Assembly (NCBI RefSeq): GCF_000016825.1
Contig: NC_009513.1
Span: 955,001-1,019,000 of the forward strand
Length of the DNA stretch: 64,000 nucleotides
Direction of reading: 5' to 3'
From: Limosilactobacillus reuteri subsp. reuteri
GTDB taxonomy: Bacteria; Bacillota; Bacilli; Lactobacillales; Lactobacillaceae
Shown: one piece after another, positions 35,232-43,784 of the stretch
Layout: each line of letters begins with the position of its first letter
Position numbering within the stretch: the stretch's first letter is position 1
The notes under the pieces: model-generated
What the model saw: only the letters and a program-made list of their open reading frames with translations
The model's database searches: none
What the model was told of the DNA's origin: nothing
Made by a program: the position numbers and the translations under genes

Positions 35232-36914
35232 TTAGTTAGAAAGTTTATGCGGTGTTACATAAAGTGTTTTCTGACCTGTAAAAATAACAAAGCCAGGTTT
35301 AGCTCCGTTTGGCTTATGAAGTCGCTTGACAGGAAGATAATCAACGGGCACATTATCTGAATCGCGACCTTTAGAGAAGTATGCTGCTAACTGTGCGGCT
35401 TCTAGAATCGTATCTTCAGATGGGTTTGTTGAGCGGATTACCACGTGGGAACCTGGGATATCTTTAACATGTAACCAAATTTCATTTTTATTAGCAATTT
35501 TAAAGCTAAGACGGTCATTTTGCAGGTTGTTTTTACCTACTAAAACCGTAGTGCCATCACTAGTATGGAATTCTTCTGGAGCACTTACCTTAACTTTTCG
35601 TTGCTTTTTCCCGCTTTTCTTCTTTTTAATATAACCCTGTTCTTGCAGTTCCAGTTTGATCTCTTGAATATCAGCGGGAGCAGCTAATTTAATCTGGTTT
35701 TCAATGTTTTCAAAGTATTTGATTTCATCATTTGTCAGTTTTAGCTGTTCCTTTACATACTCAACAGAGGTTTTGAGCTTATTATACTTAGTAAAGTACT
35801 TTTGGGCGTTGCGCGATGGTGATAATTCTGGAGCAAGCTTGATTTTTAGTGGCTTATTATCATCATAAAAGTTAGGAAGTTCGATTTCTTTCATTCCTGG
35901 AGTTAATTTACTAAGATAGGTAGTAAGGATCTCACCACAAATTCGGTACTGATCTGCAGTTGCTGCATCTTGTAATTGTTGTTGCAGTTTTTTTACTTTT
36001 CGCCGATCTTTTTTTAGCTCATTCTTCAATACCTTTAACACTTGCCCAGCTAATTCTTTGGAACGATCTTGCTCTGCTTTATTAGCATAGAAGGCATCGA
36101 GAAGGGCAGAGAGGGAGTCGAAATGTTGCAACTCACCATCAATATTTAATGGAGGGAACACAGCAAATTGAGTTTTTCCATTAGAGTGGGTGATTAATAC
36201 TGGCTCTGGATTTTCAAAGTGCTTAAGAAAGTGCTGATAGGTAGCTGGTAAATTATCACTTTGCAGTAATTCTGCAGCTAATTCCCGTGCGGAGTCTTTG
36301 CCAAATCCTTGATAATGCTCCTGTAACTGATGACTTAATTCTACTGTGTCATCGGTTTGTCTTACAAGATCAGAGTAGACCTGGTTTGGCAAGTAAGGGT
36401 TAACTTTATCTTGCTTTGGTGGCATGACAAAGGTAGCACCAGGTAATAACAGGCGAACCCGATTTTGATCTGAGCCAACATGCTTAATGGTGTCAATGAT
36501 TTTACCCGTCTTGAGATTAACGAGTGAAATATTACTATGCCGGGCCATAATCTCACTCACAAGAACTAATTGTTGACTATCTCCTAATTCATCACGAGTG
36601 TCAAAGGTAATTTTGATAATTCGATCATTATCAACTTGTTCAATTTTATTGACGATTGCACCTTCAAGGTATTTCCGCATTGTCATTGTAAAATTAGTTG
36701 GAACCGCCGGATTTTTGTATGGGATCTCAGTAATTTGGATTCGTGGGTATGTTGGATTAGCAGAAATGAGTAATGGGTAGTTGTGCCGGTGAGCACGGAT
36801 CGTAATGATTAATTCTGCAGGGTAAGGTTGACTAACTTTGGCTACCCGACCAGTAGTTAATTTTTGATCTAGCTCATGGACAATTGCATGAGTAAACAAG
36901 CCGTCAAAAGACAT
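35232..36914 (-). CDS. rqcH: Ribosome quality control protein RqcH (NFACT / FbpA family)
   Basis: 560-residue Rqc2/NEMF homologue; it recognises obstructed 50S subunits and adds C-terminal alanine tails. NFACT-N domain (MSFDGLFTHAIVHELDQKL..., about 1-265), helix-hairpin and long coiled coils (about 270-440; KNELKKDRRKVKKLQQQLQD) and the NFACT-R domain (about 450-545; FHTSDGTTVLVGKNNLQNDRLSFKIANKNEIWLHVKDIPGSHVVI). Older annotation calls it fibronectin-binding protein. Its 3-prime end abuts repeat copy A. Confidence 0.93.
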   Translation of the reverse strand: MSFDGLFTHAIVHELDQKLTTGRVAKVSQPYPAELIITIRAHRHNYPLLISANPTYPRIQITEIPYKNPAVPTNFTMTMRKYLEGAIVNKIEQVDNDRIIKITFDTRDELGDSQQLVLVSEIMARHSNISLVNLKTGKIIDTIKHVGSDQNRVRLLLPGATFVMPPKQDKVNPYLPNQVYSDLVRQTDDTVELSHQLQEHYQGFGKDSARELAAELLQSDNLPATYQHFLKHFENPEPVLITHSNGKTQFAVFPPLNIDGELQHFDSLSALLDAFYANKAEQDRSKELAGQVLKVLKNELKKDRRKVKKLQQQLQDAATADQYRICGEILTTYLSKLTPGMKEIELPNFYDDNKPLKIKLAPELSPSRNAQKYFTKYNKLKTSVEYVKEQLKLTNDEIKYFENIENQIKLAAPADIQEIKLELQEQGYIKKKKSGKKQRKVKVSAPEEFHTSDGTTVLVGKNNLQNDRLSFKIANKNEIWLHVKDIPGSHVVIRSTNPSEDTILEAAQLAAYFSKGRDSDNVPVDYLPVKRLHKPNGAKPGFVIFTGQKTLYVTPHKLSN

Positions 36915-37022
36915 TAGTGTAGCCTCCTAAATATTATAATTACAAACGAAAATAGCACTATTAATTATACAGTTTTACATCATTAATGAAAAGTAATGTT
37001 ACTTTAGTGGACATATTTTTAG

Positions 37023-37051
37023 TTGGTTTAGGGCCGTCAATGTGGTATGCT
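37023..37051 (+). promoter_or_regulatory. Promoter of degV
   Basis: TTGGTT (37023-37028), 17-base spacer, extended -10 TGGTATGCT (37043-37051). A long 5-prime leader of about 75 bases follows, including GCG-AAAAA-CGC. Confidence 0.5.
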
Positions 37052-37130
37052 TTTTGTATTATGTGGGTGAAATCCGCGTAAAAACGCAATTATTTTTAAT
37101 TATACAAATTTAGAACATGGAGTTGATAAG

Positions 37131-38009
37131 ATGAAAATTGCTGTTGTTACTGACAGCACTGCCTACCTTTCTCCTGAAGAGGCGGCGGCTAATAATATTC
37201 ATGTTGTCCCAATCCCAGTGACATTGGATGGTCAAACATACCGTGAAGGTGTTGATATTTCCACCAGTGATTTTTATGAAAAGATGGCAAATTCAAGCTC
37301 TTTTCCAACGACTTCCCAAACGCCAATCGGCCAATTGATGGAAGTCTACCAAGGATTAGCTGATGATGGGTATGATGCTGTGATTAGCATTCATTTAACA
37401 CGGGCTATTACAGGATATTTGGATACTGTTGAACAACTTGCTGAACAGATGAAAGATACAATCAAGATCGTGCCAATCGATTCCCACTTAACAGTTAAAA
37501 TGATGGGATACTTAGCCTTAGAAGCAGCTAAATTAGCTAGTGAAGGCGATGATTTAGATGACATTGTTAAAAAGGTAAAAGAATATCGTGACACCTTTAA
37601 TAATGTATTTGTGGTAGATGACTTGCAAAACCTTGTTCGTGGTGGTCGTTTATCAAACGCCTCTGCATTTGTAGGCTCAATTTTAAAAATCAAACCCCTC
37701 TTGACTATGCATACTCCAACGTATGCCATTGAAGCGTTTGAAAAGGTGCGGTCAATGAAAAAGGCTAAACTTCGCTGTGAGCAAATCTTTGACGAGGATA
37801 TTGCCAAACTTGACTATCCAGTTAAAGCAATGGTTATTCATGCCAATGTTCCAGAGGAAGGTCAAAAGTGGCTTGATAAACTTCAAGCGGATCATCCTGA
37901 TATTTCATTTGAGTTAAGTTACTTTGGTCCAGTAATTGGCTCCCACTTAGGACAAGGGGCCTTGGCCTTAGCATGGATGCAAGACACAGCAAAGAAGCCG
38001 TTAGCATGA
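37131..38009 (+). CDS. DegV family fatty-acid-binding protein
   Basis: 292-residue DegV protein (FakB-like), which binds a fatty acid and presents it to the kinase FakA. N-terminal DSTAYLSPEEA motif, TSQTPIGQL (fatty-acid carboxylate contacts), conserved DDLQNLVRGGRLS and C-terminal IGSHLGQGALALAW with the usual Gly/His. RBS GGAG upstream. Its stop codon overlaps the start of a small membrane protein gene (ATGA). Confidence 0.92.
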   Translation: MKIAVVTDSTAYLSPEEAAANNIHVVPIPVTLDGQTYREGVDISTSDFYEKMANSSSFPTTSQTPIGQLMEVYQGLADDGYDAVISIHLTRAITGYLDTVEQLAEQMKDTIKIVPIDSHLTVKMMGYLALEAAKLASEGDDLDDIVKKVKEYRDTFNNVFVVDDLQNLVRGGRLSNASAFVGSILKIKPLLTMHTPTYAIEAFEKVRSMKKAKLRCEQIFDEDIAKLDYPVKAMVIHANVPEEGQKWLDKLQADHPDISFELSYFGPVIGSHLGQGALALAWMQDTAKKPLA

Positions 38010-38650
38010 AAAAACAAACTTTAATTAAAACCCTTTTGGCAATTGCTGCGGGTATTTTGATGATATTAATATCATTTACTGGCTTTCAAACCATTTTACC
38101 GACCGGCGAGGCGTTTATGCCTTTAGCTGGCGTGATTGCAGTGGGGATAGCAGTTGCATTAGGAATTAATATTGCATTTATCGTGACGCTGGTTAGTGCC
38201 ATAATCATGATTGTCTTAGGAACTGCCGACTGGGTAATATTAGTCGATTTTATTGTTATTTTGATTGTGGTTGGCTTGATTTTACGCAAACAGGTTCCAT
38301 TATCTATTGATCTCAATCATTCACAATTATTATGGCTTGCTATTTTTACCGGCTTAGTTCAATTATTCTTTATCTCAATCTTTTATGGTCTAATTGGATT
38401 AGTCCTAACGGGGACGCCAACAGGTGGATTAACATTTGTTCAACTAATTATTCCTAACGCATTACTGACAGGATTATTGTATGGCTTCCTAGTAGCACCG
38501 ATCTCATTGATTTGTCGGTGGGTAGCGCGAAAAGCATTGCATATTGATAATAATCATCATAATGATTCAGGTAACTCTGCAGGCGATAAGCAGGGCGGTT
38601 CGATTATTGTCGACTTAAGAAGTGCTAAAAATAAAAAAGATGATAAGTAA
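38006..38650 (+). CDS. Uncharacterised multi-spanning membrane protein coupled to degV
   Basis: 214 residues with about six hydrophobic helices (roughly 8-28, 36-53, 55-78, 80-96, 109-134 and 146-172) and a charged, His/Asn/Lys-rich cytoplasmic tail ending in KNKKDDK. Family not recognised; the size resembles small substrate-binding membrane subunits, but no ECF signature is visible. The ATG at 38006 overlaps the degV stop by four bases, so the two proteins are made together and may share a function in lipid metabolism; this is an inference. Confidence 0.7.
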   Translation: MKKQTLIKTLLAIAAGILMILISFTGFQTILPTGEAFMPLAGVIAVGIAVALGINIAFIVTLVSAIIMIVLGTADWVILVDFIVILIVVGLILRKQVPLSIDLNHSQLLWLAIFTGLVQLFFISIFYGLIGLVLTGTPTGGLTFVQLIIPNALLTGLLYGFLVAPISLICRWVARKALHIDNNHHNDSGNSAGDKQGGSIIVDLRSAKNKKDDK

Positions 38651-38652
38651 GC

Positions 38653-38697
38653 AAAATGCCATGGAAAAAACATTCGTGTTTCTTCCATGGCATTTAC
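38653..38697. terminator. Hairpin terminator between convergent genes
   Basis: AAAATGCCATGGAA pairs with TTCCATGGCATTT over a 17-base loop; it separates the degV unit from the HD hydrolase on the other strand. Confidence 0.8.
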
Positions 38698-38713
38698 TAT
38701 TTCCATAAACAAT

Positions 38714-39373
38714 TTACATCTTTGCGTCCCATTCGGCATGAAACTCGTCAAGAAAATCGAGCATTACTTGTTGACGGTGATTTGCAATTTTCTTGGCAGT
38801 TTCAGTGTTCATCATGTCTTTTAGGTGTAAGAGCTTTTCATCAAAGTGATTAATGATAGTTTCATTTGCTAAATTACGATATTCTTCCCGGGACATATTA
38901 TGACGAGGCTTAATAGCTGGATCGTATATTTTTTCATGATGACCACCTCCATAATAGATTGCTCGGGTAATACCAATTGTGCCGATTGCATCTAACCAGT
39001 CGGCATCACGTACTATTTGTCCAATGATGGAGAGTTTGACTTCCTCTTTATCTAATGTATGAGCAAAAGAAATATTATTGATGACATCCATAATTATTTT
39101 GACTTGTTCATCACTAAAGTCATTTTGCTTTAAGTAATCAACTAATTCTTGTTTAGCTGCCTCAACGTTATCAACTAATTTCTCATCAATTGTATCGTGA
39201 AGGTAGGCCGCCACAATCGGCAAAAATGGGTCAACTTTTTCGCCCATAGCTAACCGTTTACTCATTTTTACTACGCGGTTAATATGGTCCATCCCATGAC
39301 CAGTCTTGTCCTGACCTAATTTTTGAATGGTGTACTCTTTAATGGCAGTTAATTGTTCTGCTTGTTTCATCAT
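38714..39373 (-). CDS. HD-domain phosphohydrolase
   Basis: 219-residue metal-dependent phosphohydrolase of the HD superfamily (YedJ/PncC-neighbour type). Metal ligands visible as GHGMDHINRVVKMS (first His), AAYLHDTIDEK (HD pair) and IGQIVRDADWLDAIG (last Asp). Substrate unknown; relatives cleave nucleotides or phosphates. RBS GAGG upstream. Stands alone between convergent and divergent neighbours. Confidence 0.85.
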   Translation of the reverse strand: MMKQAEQLTAIKEYTIQKLGQDKTGHGMDHINRVVKMSKRLAMGEKVDPFLPIVAAYLHDTIDEKLVDNVEAAKQELVDYLKQNDFSDEQVKIIMDVINNISFAHTLDKEEVKLSIIGQIVRDADWLDAIGTIGITRAIYYGGGHHEKIYDPAIKPRHNMSREEYRNLANETIINHFDEKLLHLKDMMNTETAKKIANHRQQVMLDFLDEFHAEWDAKM

Positions 39374-39468
39374 AAAACCTCTATTCTTGATTGGTTCTCT
39401 AATTATTAAATACTGAATCGCAATTCACGTCAACGTTTTGTAAAATAAGATGTGAGGAGTGGAATGAA

Positions 39469-40317
39469 ATGAACTTATTATTTTCAATTAACGACAAGTT
39501 TGTTACGCAATTAGCAACCGTTTTATTATCAATTAAACTAAATACGCAAGCACAAGAATTTAACGTATATGTCTTACAAAAGGACAAATTGAAACGAACT
39601 GATGACTTGGAAAGAGTTTGTAAGCAATTAGGAATGAACTATTTTCCGATCAAAGTTAATGATCAATTATTTAACAAAGCACCAGTTACAGACCGCTACC
39701 CGACAACAATTTATTATCGTTTACTAGCACACCGTCTTTTACCTCAAGATTTGCATAAGATTTTGTATTTAGATGCTGATGTATTGTGTATTAATGATCT
39801 TTCAAGTCTGTATGAGACTTCATTAGATGGATACCTATATGCTTCTGCCATCCATACAAACCTGACGAATACGACAGAGGTTATTAATAAGATTCGTCTG
39901 CAAAACTTTGATGCTGACGGGTACTATAATTCTGGTGTTCTCTTGATGAACCTTGATACTATCCGTAAAAAAGTAAAGGATACGGACATTTTTAACTACA
40001 TCCGTACCCATACACTTCTCCTACCTGATCAAGACGTCTTGAATGCCTTATATGGACGCTATATTAAGTCTGTCCCTGATCAGTTATATAATTTTGATAC
40101 TCGTAAAGGCGGTATTTACGAAACGATTTCCTTTGGTGAATGGACAACCGATTGGGTAATGCGTAATACTGTGATTCTCCATTATTGCGGGCGTGACAAG
40201 CCATGGCTACCAACTAAAAATAGTGGCCGTTACACTGCTTTATACAAAAACTACTTTCAAATGACTAATAAACTTATTAGTGCAGCACTATTACTTTCCC
40301 CAGAAGAAGTTAATTAA
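39469..40317 (+). CDS. Family 8 glycosyltransferase
   Basis: 282-residue GT8 enzyme of the GspA/lipopolysaccharide glucosyl- or galactosyltransferase type. Starts with the LLFSINDKFVTQLATVLLSIK nucleotide-sugar-binding region, has the metal-binding DxD as YLDADVLCIND (about 98-108), YYNSGVLLMNL, and ILHYCGRDKPW near the end with the conserved His. Probably adds a hexose to a surface glycan or protein. RBS GAGGAGTGG. Its last 27 bases overlap the convergent hydrolase gene. Confidence 0.9.
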   Translation: MNLLFSINDKFVTQLATVLLSIKLNTQAQEFNVYVLQKDKLKRTDDLERVCKQLGMNYFPIKVNDQLFNKAPVTDRYPTTIYYRLLAHRLLPQDLHKILYLDADVLCINDLSSLYETSLDGYLYASAIHTNLTNTTEVINKIRLQNFDADGYYNSGVLLMNLDTIRKKVKDTDIFNYIRTHTLLLPDQDVLNALYGRYIKSVPDQLYNFDTRKGGIYETISFGEWTTDWVMRNTVILHYCGRDKPWLPTKNSGRYTALYKNYFQMTNKLISAALLLSPEEVN

Positions 40318-41136
40318 GATTTTATTGACTTGGGGATTGTGATGAAGTAATTCATGTTTAGCATTTGGTCCGGTAATCTTAACTTCGCGGTATGAACGTG
40401 CGCGGTTATTAATAAGGTACTTGAGCGAAAGACAGGAAGCGTTTGAAACTTGGCTATCATTGCCATCTTTTAAGTCACCATAAATATTCAATAATTTAAT
40501 TTGTCGTGGGTAACGGTGACGTAACGGGAGTAGCTTTTGATAGGAATCATTCATTGCGGAAGGTTTTCCCGTCTTTTTATTCACTGTTAGATTAGCAGGC
40601 TCATTCCAGCCGATTGCACCATCAAAAGTTCCAGCCATCGCAACTTGTTTTTGAATTTGCGGAAGGTTATGGTTACCGGCATTAGCAAGGAGAAAATACA
40701 TAACTGCCATGTTTCCCATGGAGTGCGCTTCAATATTTACCTTTTTAAAATGATATTTAGCTTGCAGTTCTTCAAGAACGTTCTTAACCCATTGACCTTG
40801 TAATTCATAATTTGTGCTATGGTTGTCATTGAAATTGACCATCACGAGCGGATTGACAGCGTTATGAGGGATATCTCCTTTAAGAGTAACGGTTCCATCG
40901 CCAGCAACATCTGCGGTGATAACTGTTTTTGACACGCCTGCTTTCACAAATCCGTTTACCATATATTCTTCTGCATGAGCACCGCTTCCGTAACCATGGA
41001 AAAAGAGAGTGGGGGTAGTAGAGTGAATATATTTATTGGAAAGGTCTGCGTGAATTGGCTTTGCTGCTAGTCCATAAATAATTGTTAGAAAAAGTGCAGT
41101 AAATATTGTTAAAGTAAATTTAATAAATTTGGTCAT
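40291..41136 (-). CDS. Secreted alpha/beta hydrolase, DUF915 family
   Basis: 281-residue exported hydrolase. N-terminal signal-type helix (about 5-25) with cleavage likely near the AAKPIHA segment, then an alpha/beta-hydrolase fold: PTLFFHGYGSGAHAEEYMV (oxyanion region), the nucleophile elbow EAHSMGNMAVMYF with Ser about 141, and a C-terminal HELLHHNPQV with the catalytic His. DUF915 proteins are putative surface lipases/esterases of lactobacilli; substrate not known. Confidence 0.87.
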   Translation of the reverse strand: MTKFIKFTLTIFTALFLTIIYGLAAKPIHADLSNKYIHSTTPTLFFHGYGSGAHAEEYMVNGFVKAGVSKTVITADVAGDGTVTLKGDIPHNAVNPLVMVNFNDNHSTNYELQGQWVKNVLEELQAKYHFKKVNIEAHSMGNMAVMYFLLANAGNHNLPQIQKQVAMAGTFDGAIGWNEPANLTVNKKTGKPSAMNDSYQKLLPLRHRYPRQIKLLNIYGDLKDGNDSQVSNASCLSLKYLINNRARSYREVKITGPNAKHELLHHNPQVNKILINFFWGK

Positions 41137-41165
41137 ATAAAAACCTTCTTTTTCTTTTTAGTGCT

Positions 41166-41174
41166 ATCATAGCA
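41166..41174 (-). promoter_or_regulatory. Extended -10 promoter of the hydrolase gene
   Basis: Minus-strand TGCTATGAT (extended -10), the same form as that of the mevalonate operon. Confidence 0.45.
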
Positions 41175-41205
41175 TATTGAAGGGGTAACTTTTAATAGTT
41201 AACAG

Positions 41206-41235
41206 TTGTATTTAAAACGTAAAGTATGTTACAGT
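41206..41235 (+). promoter_or_regulatory. Promoter of the GNAT gene
   Basis: TTGTAT (41206-41211) and TACAGT (41230-41235) with an 18-base spacer, 60 bases upstream of the start codon. Confidence 0.5.
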
Positions 41236-41295
41236 ATTAGGGTTGTTTAACGAATAACACATCTAATTAATGTAATGAGAAGGGAAGGTAATACG

Positions 41296-41820
41296 ATGCA
41301 AATCAAACAAGCCAAAATGGATGATTTAAATCAAATTATGGAAATTCTGCGAGATGGTCGAAACCAATTAGCCGAACAAGGGATCGATCAATGGCAAGGA
41401 GATTACCCGAACGAAGAACATATCAAAGAAGATATTGAAAAAGGATTTGCATACCTTGTACAATCACAAGATGATGAAACTGTTGGTGCATTATCAATTG
41501 TTGAAGCACCAGATCACTCATATGATGAACTTAACGGTGATTGGTTAATTGACACTGATCGTTATGTTGTTATTCACCGTGTGGCAATTCACTCTAATCA
41601 TGCTGGAAAAGGATATGCCTCAGCATTATTCACTAGTGTAATTGATTACATTAAGAATAATCGGAAGGATATTAAGACTATTCGGATCGATACTCATGAA
41701 GACAACAAGATCATGCAACATTTGATCGACAAAAATGGCTTTACTAAAGTTGGTGAACTTCACGGGGTTTACCGTCCAGAAGAAAATTCATATGTTTACG
41801 CCTTATTAACAGGTAATTAA
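41296..41820 (+). CDS. GNAT family N-acetyltransferase
   Basis: 174-residue acetyl-CoA-dependent acetyltransferase. Acceptor side MQIKQAKMDDLNQIMEILRDGR at the N-terminus, then the acetyl-CoA motif A region VIHRVAIHSNHAGKGYASALF (about 93-115) and motif B DKNGFTKVGELHGVYR. Substrate unknown. The ATG at 41296 follows GGGAAGG. A group II intron ends only three bases beyond the stop codon, so its former terminator now lies 1.9 kb away. Confidence 0.88.
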   Translation: MQIKQAKMDDLNQIMEILRDGRNQLAEQGIDQWQGDYPNEEHIKEDIEKGFAYLVQSQDDETVGALSIVEAPDHSYDELNGDWLIDTDRYVVIHRVAIHSNHAGKGYASALFTSVIDYIKNNRKDIKTIRIDTHEDNKIMQHLIDKNGFTKVGELHGVYRPEENSYVYALLTGN

Positions 41821-41823
41821 ACA

Positions 41824-43733
41824 ATCGAGTAGGAGATAATTGATTAGTTCAATTATCGACCTCTCACACCACCGTACGTACGGTTCCGTATACGGCGGTT
41901 CGACAACTTAATCACTTTGAATTGACTGGAGCGTCTTGGACATATTCATAAGTCCGAGTTGTTCCAGTTTTCTATTTGTTAGAGAATAGCTCAAGGTCTT
42001 ACTGTGTGCAGTTCGCCAGTAGCCCTTGCGGGTACTAGCGAAGACGTATGCATCACGCTGGGACAGCCCCAGCTTCTGTAAGTTAGTTACCTTAGTTTTA
42101 AGCTTCTTCCATTGCTTCCAGATATACTGTCTTATTCGGGCCCTCAACCACTTGTCAAGGCGTTGAATAAAGTCAGTTAGTTTCCCAATTGAGTAGTACT
42201 GAAGCCATCCACGCATTTTTCGCTGAATTTCTTCAAACATTCTTGTCAGAGATATTCCACGATTACGTTTAGTTAATAACCTCAATGCTTTCTTTACTCG
42301 TTGTTGCGATTGTTTTGCTGGACGGGCGTAGGCTCCATTGTGGTCTACACCCAACGAAAAGCCAAGAAACTTTAACCGTAGCGGGCTACCGACTTTGGTT
42401 TTATCTGGGTTCACTTTAACTTTCAATCGCTTTTCAAGAAACTGGGTAATGCTTCGCATTACTCGTTCTCCGGCTCGTTGACTTTTAACATAAATGTTAC
42501 AATCATCCGCATAGCGCACAAAGTGGTGACCACGTCTAGTCAACTCTTTATCCAACTCATTTAGATAGATATTCGCCAGTATTGGTGACAATGGCCCTCC
42601 TTGTGGGGTTCCTTTTTCACTCTTAGCGAAAAGCCCATGGTCTAAGACTCCGCTAGTTAGAAACTTACGAATGAGCCTTAGTGTCCATGGGTCATCAATA
42701 TATTGTTGAAGATACTTAATCATCAAGTCATGATTAACATTATCAAAATAGGCTTTTAGGTCTAAGTCGACAACTCTTCGATAACCTTGATTATAAAGAT
42801 CTACTACTTTTGCAATAGCGTCGTGAGCCCCACGGTGAGGGCGGAAGCCAAAACTATTATCAGAGAAAACACGCTCAAAGATAGGTGTAAGAATTTGGGC
42901 CACAGCTTGTTGAACCATTCGGTCCACCACTGTTGGTATTCCGAGTTTTCTTACTCCACCATTAGGCTTCGGAATTTCTACCCGTTTGACTGGTGCTGGT
43001 TTATACTTGCCCTCACGCAAACTAGCGATCAATTCCGTCTTATTTTCTCTGAGATATGGCAGAAGGTCATTGACTGTCATATCGTCAATGCCTGCTGCCC
43101 CTTTATTTCTCTTAACTCGCAAATAAGCCTGATTAAGGTTATTGCGGTCCAAGACTAAGTCTTGGATAGTGACACTCATACCTTTACCTTCACCATAATC
43201 GGTACTACGCGCCCTTGTGTACTTTCGGTTTTCCAAACCTATCCTCGACAAGCGGTCAGCTTGTTGTTCTGTTTTCTGCGATTGTCGCACCTGATTACAC
43301 CTCCGATATAAGTTACAAGTTATTGTCGTTCAGTCCTTCATCTGATTACTCAGACTACTATGACCTCGGCTGACTTCTGGCTTACTCAACGCTACATCAC
43401 TGCACCGCTTGTTTCTGTGGAAATTAAACTTATTCCTCTTGTCGGAAACGTGTAGGCCAGATCTCCCCGGGTAAGGATATTAACTTTCGTACCATGTCAC
43501 CGGTAGCTTTACTGAAAGTAACTTCGAGTAGTGTTGGACTTTAACTTGTCATGCAGTCTTATCCAGTTAGTTCCAGCCTTATAGCTACTTCTTGTTCATC
43601 GGTGCAGTACTTTGCCTTAGACTTCCTTCAGATTCCACCTCACAGTGGACACCCTTGTCCTCAGCTCATGGTTCCGACTACTACGGCCCATAGCGGACTC
43701 TCACCGCCTAGCTAATACCCATGCCGGGCGCAC
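41824..43733 (-). mobile_element. Group II intron, bacterial class C
   Basis: About 1.91 kb retroelement on the minus strand. The 5-prime end is GTGCG at 43733; domains I-III and early IV occupy 43291-43733, the maturase is in domain IV, domain V is the 42-base hairpin 41901-41860 (GAACCGCCGTATACGG ... GGTGTGAGAGG), and domain VI ends TCGAT at 41828-41824. The 5-prime exon is the stem and short T tract of a rho-independent terminator, the insertion preference of class C introns. The 3-prime boundary is inferred from domain VI pairing and could shift by a few bases. Confidence 0.88.
41908..43290 (-). CDS. ltrA: Group II intron reverse transcriptase/maturase
   Basis: 460-residue intron-encoded protein. 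RT domain with fingers (KRNKGAAGIDDMTV), EIPKPNGGVRKLGIPTV, LDLKAYFDNVNHD, EKGTPQGGPLSPILANIYL and the intact active site FVRYADDCNIY; then the maturase X domain (RKMRGWLQYYSIG) and a basic C-terminus. There is no HNH endonuclease domain, as in class C introns, which prime from the replication fork or terminator hairpin. The frame and active site are intact, so the intron may be mobile. Confidence 0.95.
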   Translation of the reverse strand: MRQSQKTEQQADRLSRIGLENRKYTRARSTDYGEGKGMSVTIQDLVLDRNNLNQAYLRVKRNKGAAGIDDMTVNDLLPYLRENKTELIASLREGKYKPAPVKRVEIPKPNGGVRKLGIPTVVDRMVQQAVAQILTPIFERVFSDNSFGFRPHRGAHDAIAKVVDLYNQGYRRVVDLDLKAYFDNVNHDLMIKYLQQYIDDPWTLRLIRKFLTSGVLDHGLFAKSEKGTPQGGPLSPILANIYLNELDKELTRRGHHFVRYADDCNIYVKSQRAGERVMRSITQFLEKRLKVKVNPDKTKVGSPLRLKFLGFSLGVDHNGAYARPAKQSQQRVKKALRLLTKRNRGISLTRMFEEIQRKMRGWLQYYSIGKLTDFIQRLDKWLRARIRQYIWKQWKKLKTKVTNLQKLGLSQRDAYVFASTRKGYWRTAHSKTLSYSLTNRKLEQLGLMNMSKTLQSIQSD

Positions 43734-43734
43734 C

Positions 43735-43780
43735 TAAAATAGCGGGAGACTAGGGATTCCTAATCTCTCGCTATTCTTTT
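43735..43780. terminator. Bidirectional terminator used as intron target
   Basis: AATAGCGGGAGA (43738-43749) pairs with TCTCTCGCTATT (43764-43775), with T runs on both strands. It terminates the PFL gene; before intron insertion it would also have served the convergent GNAT gene. Confidence 0.85.
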
Positions 43781-43784
43781 AAAA

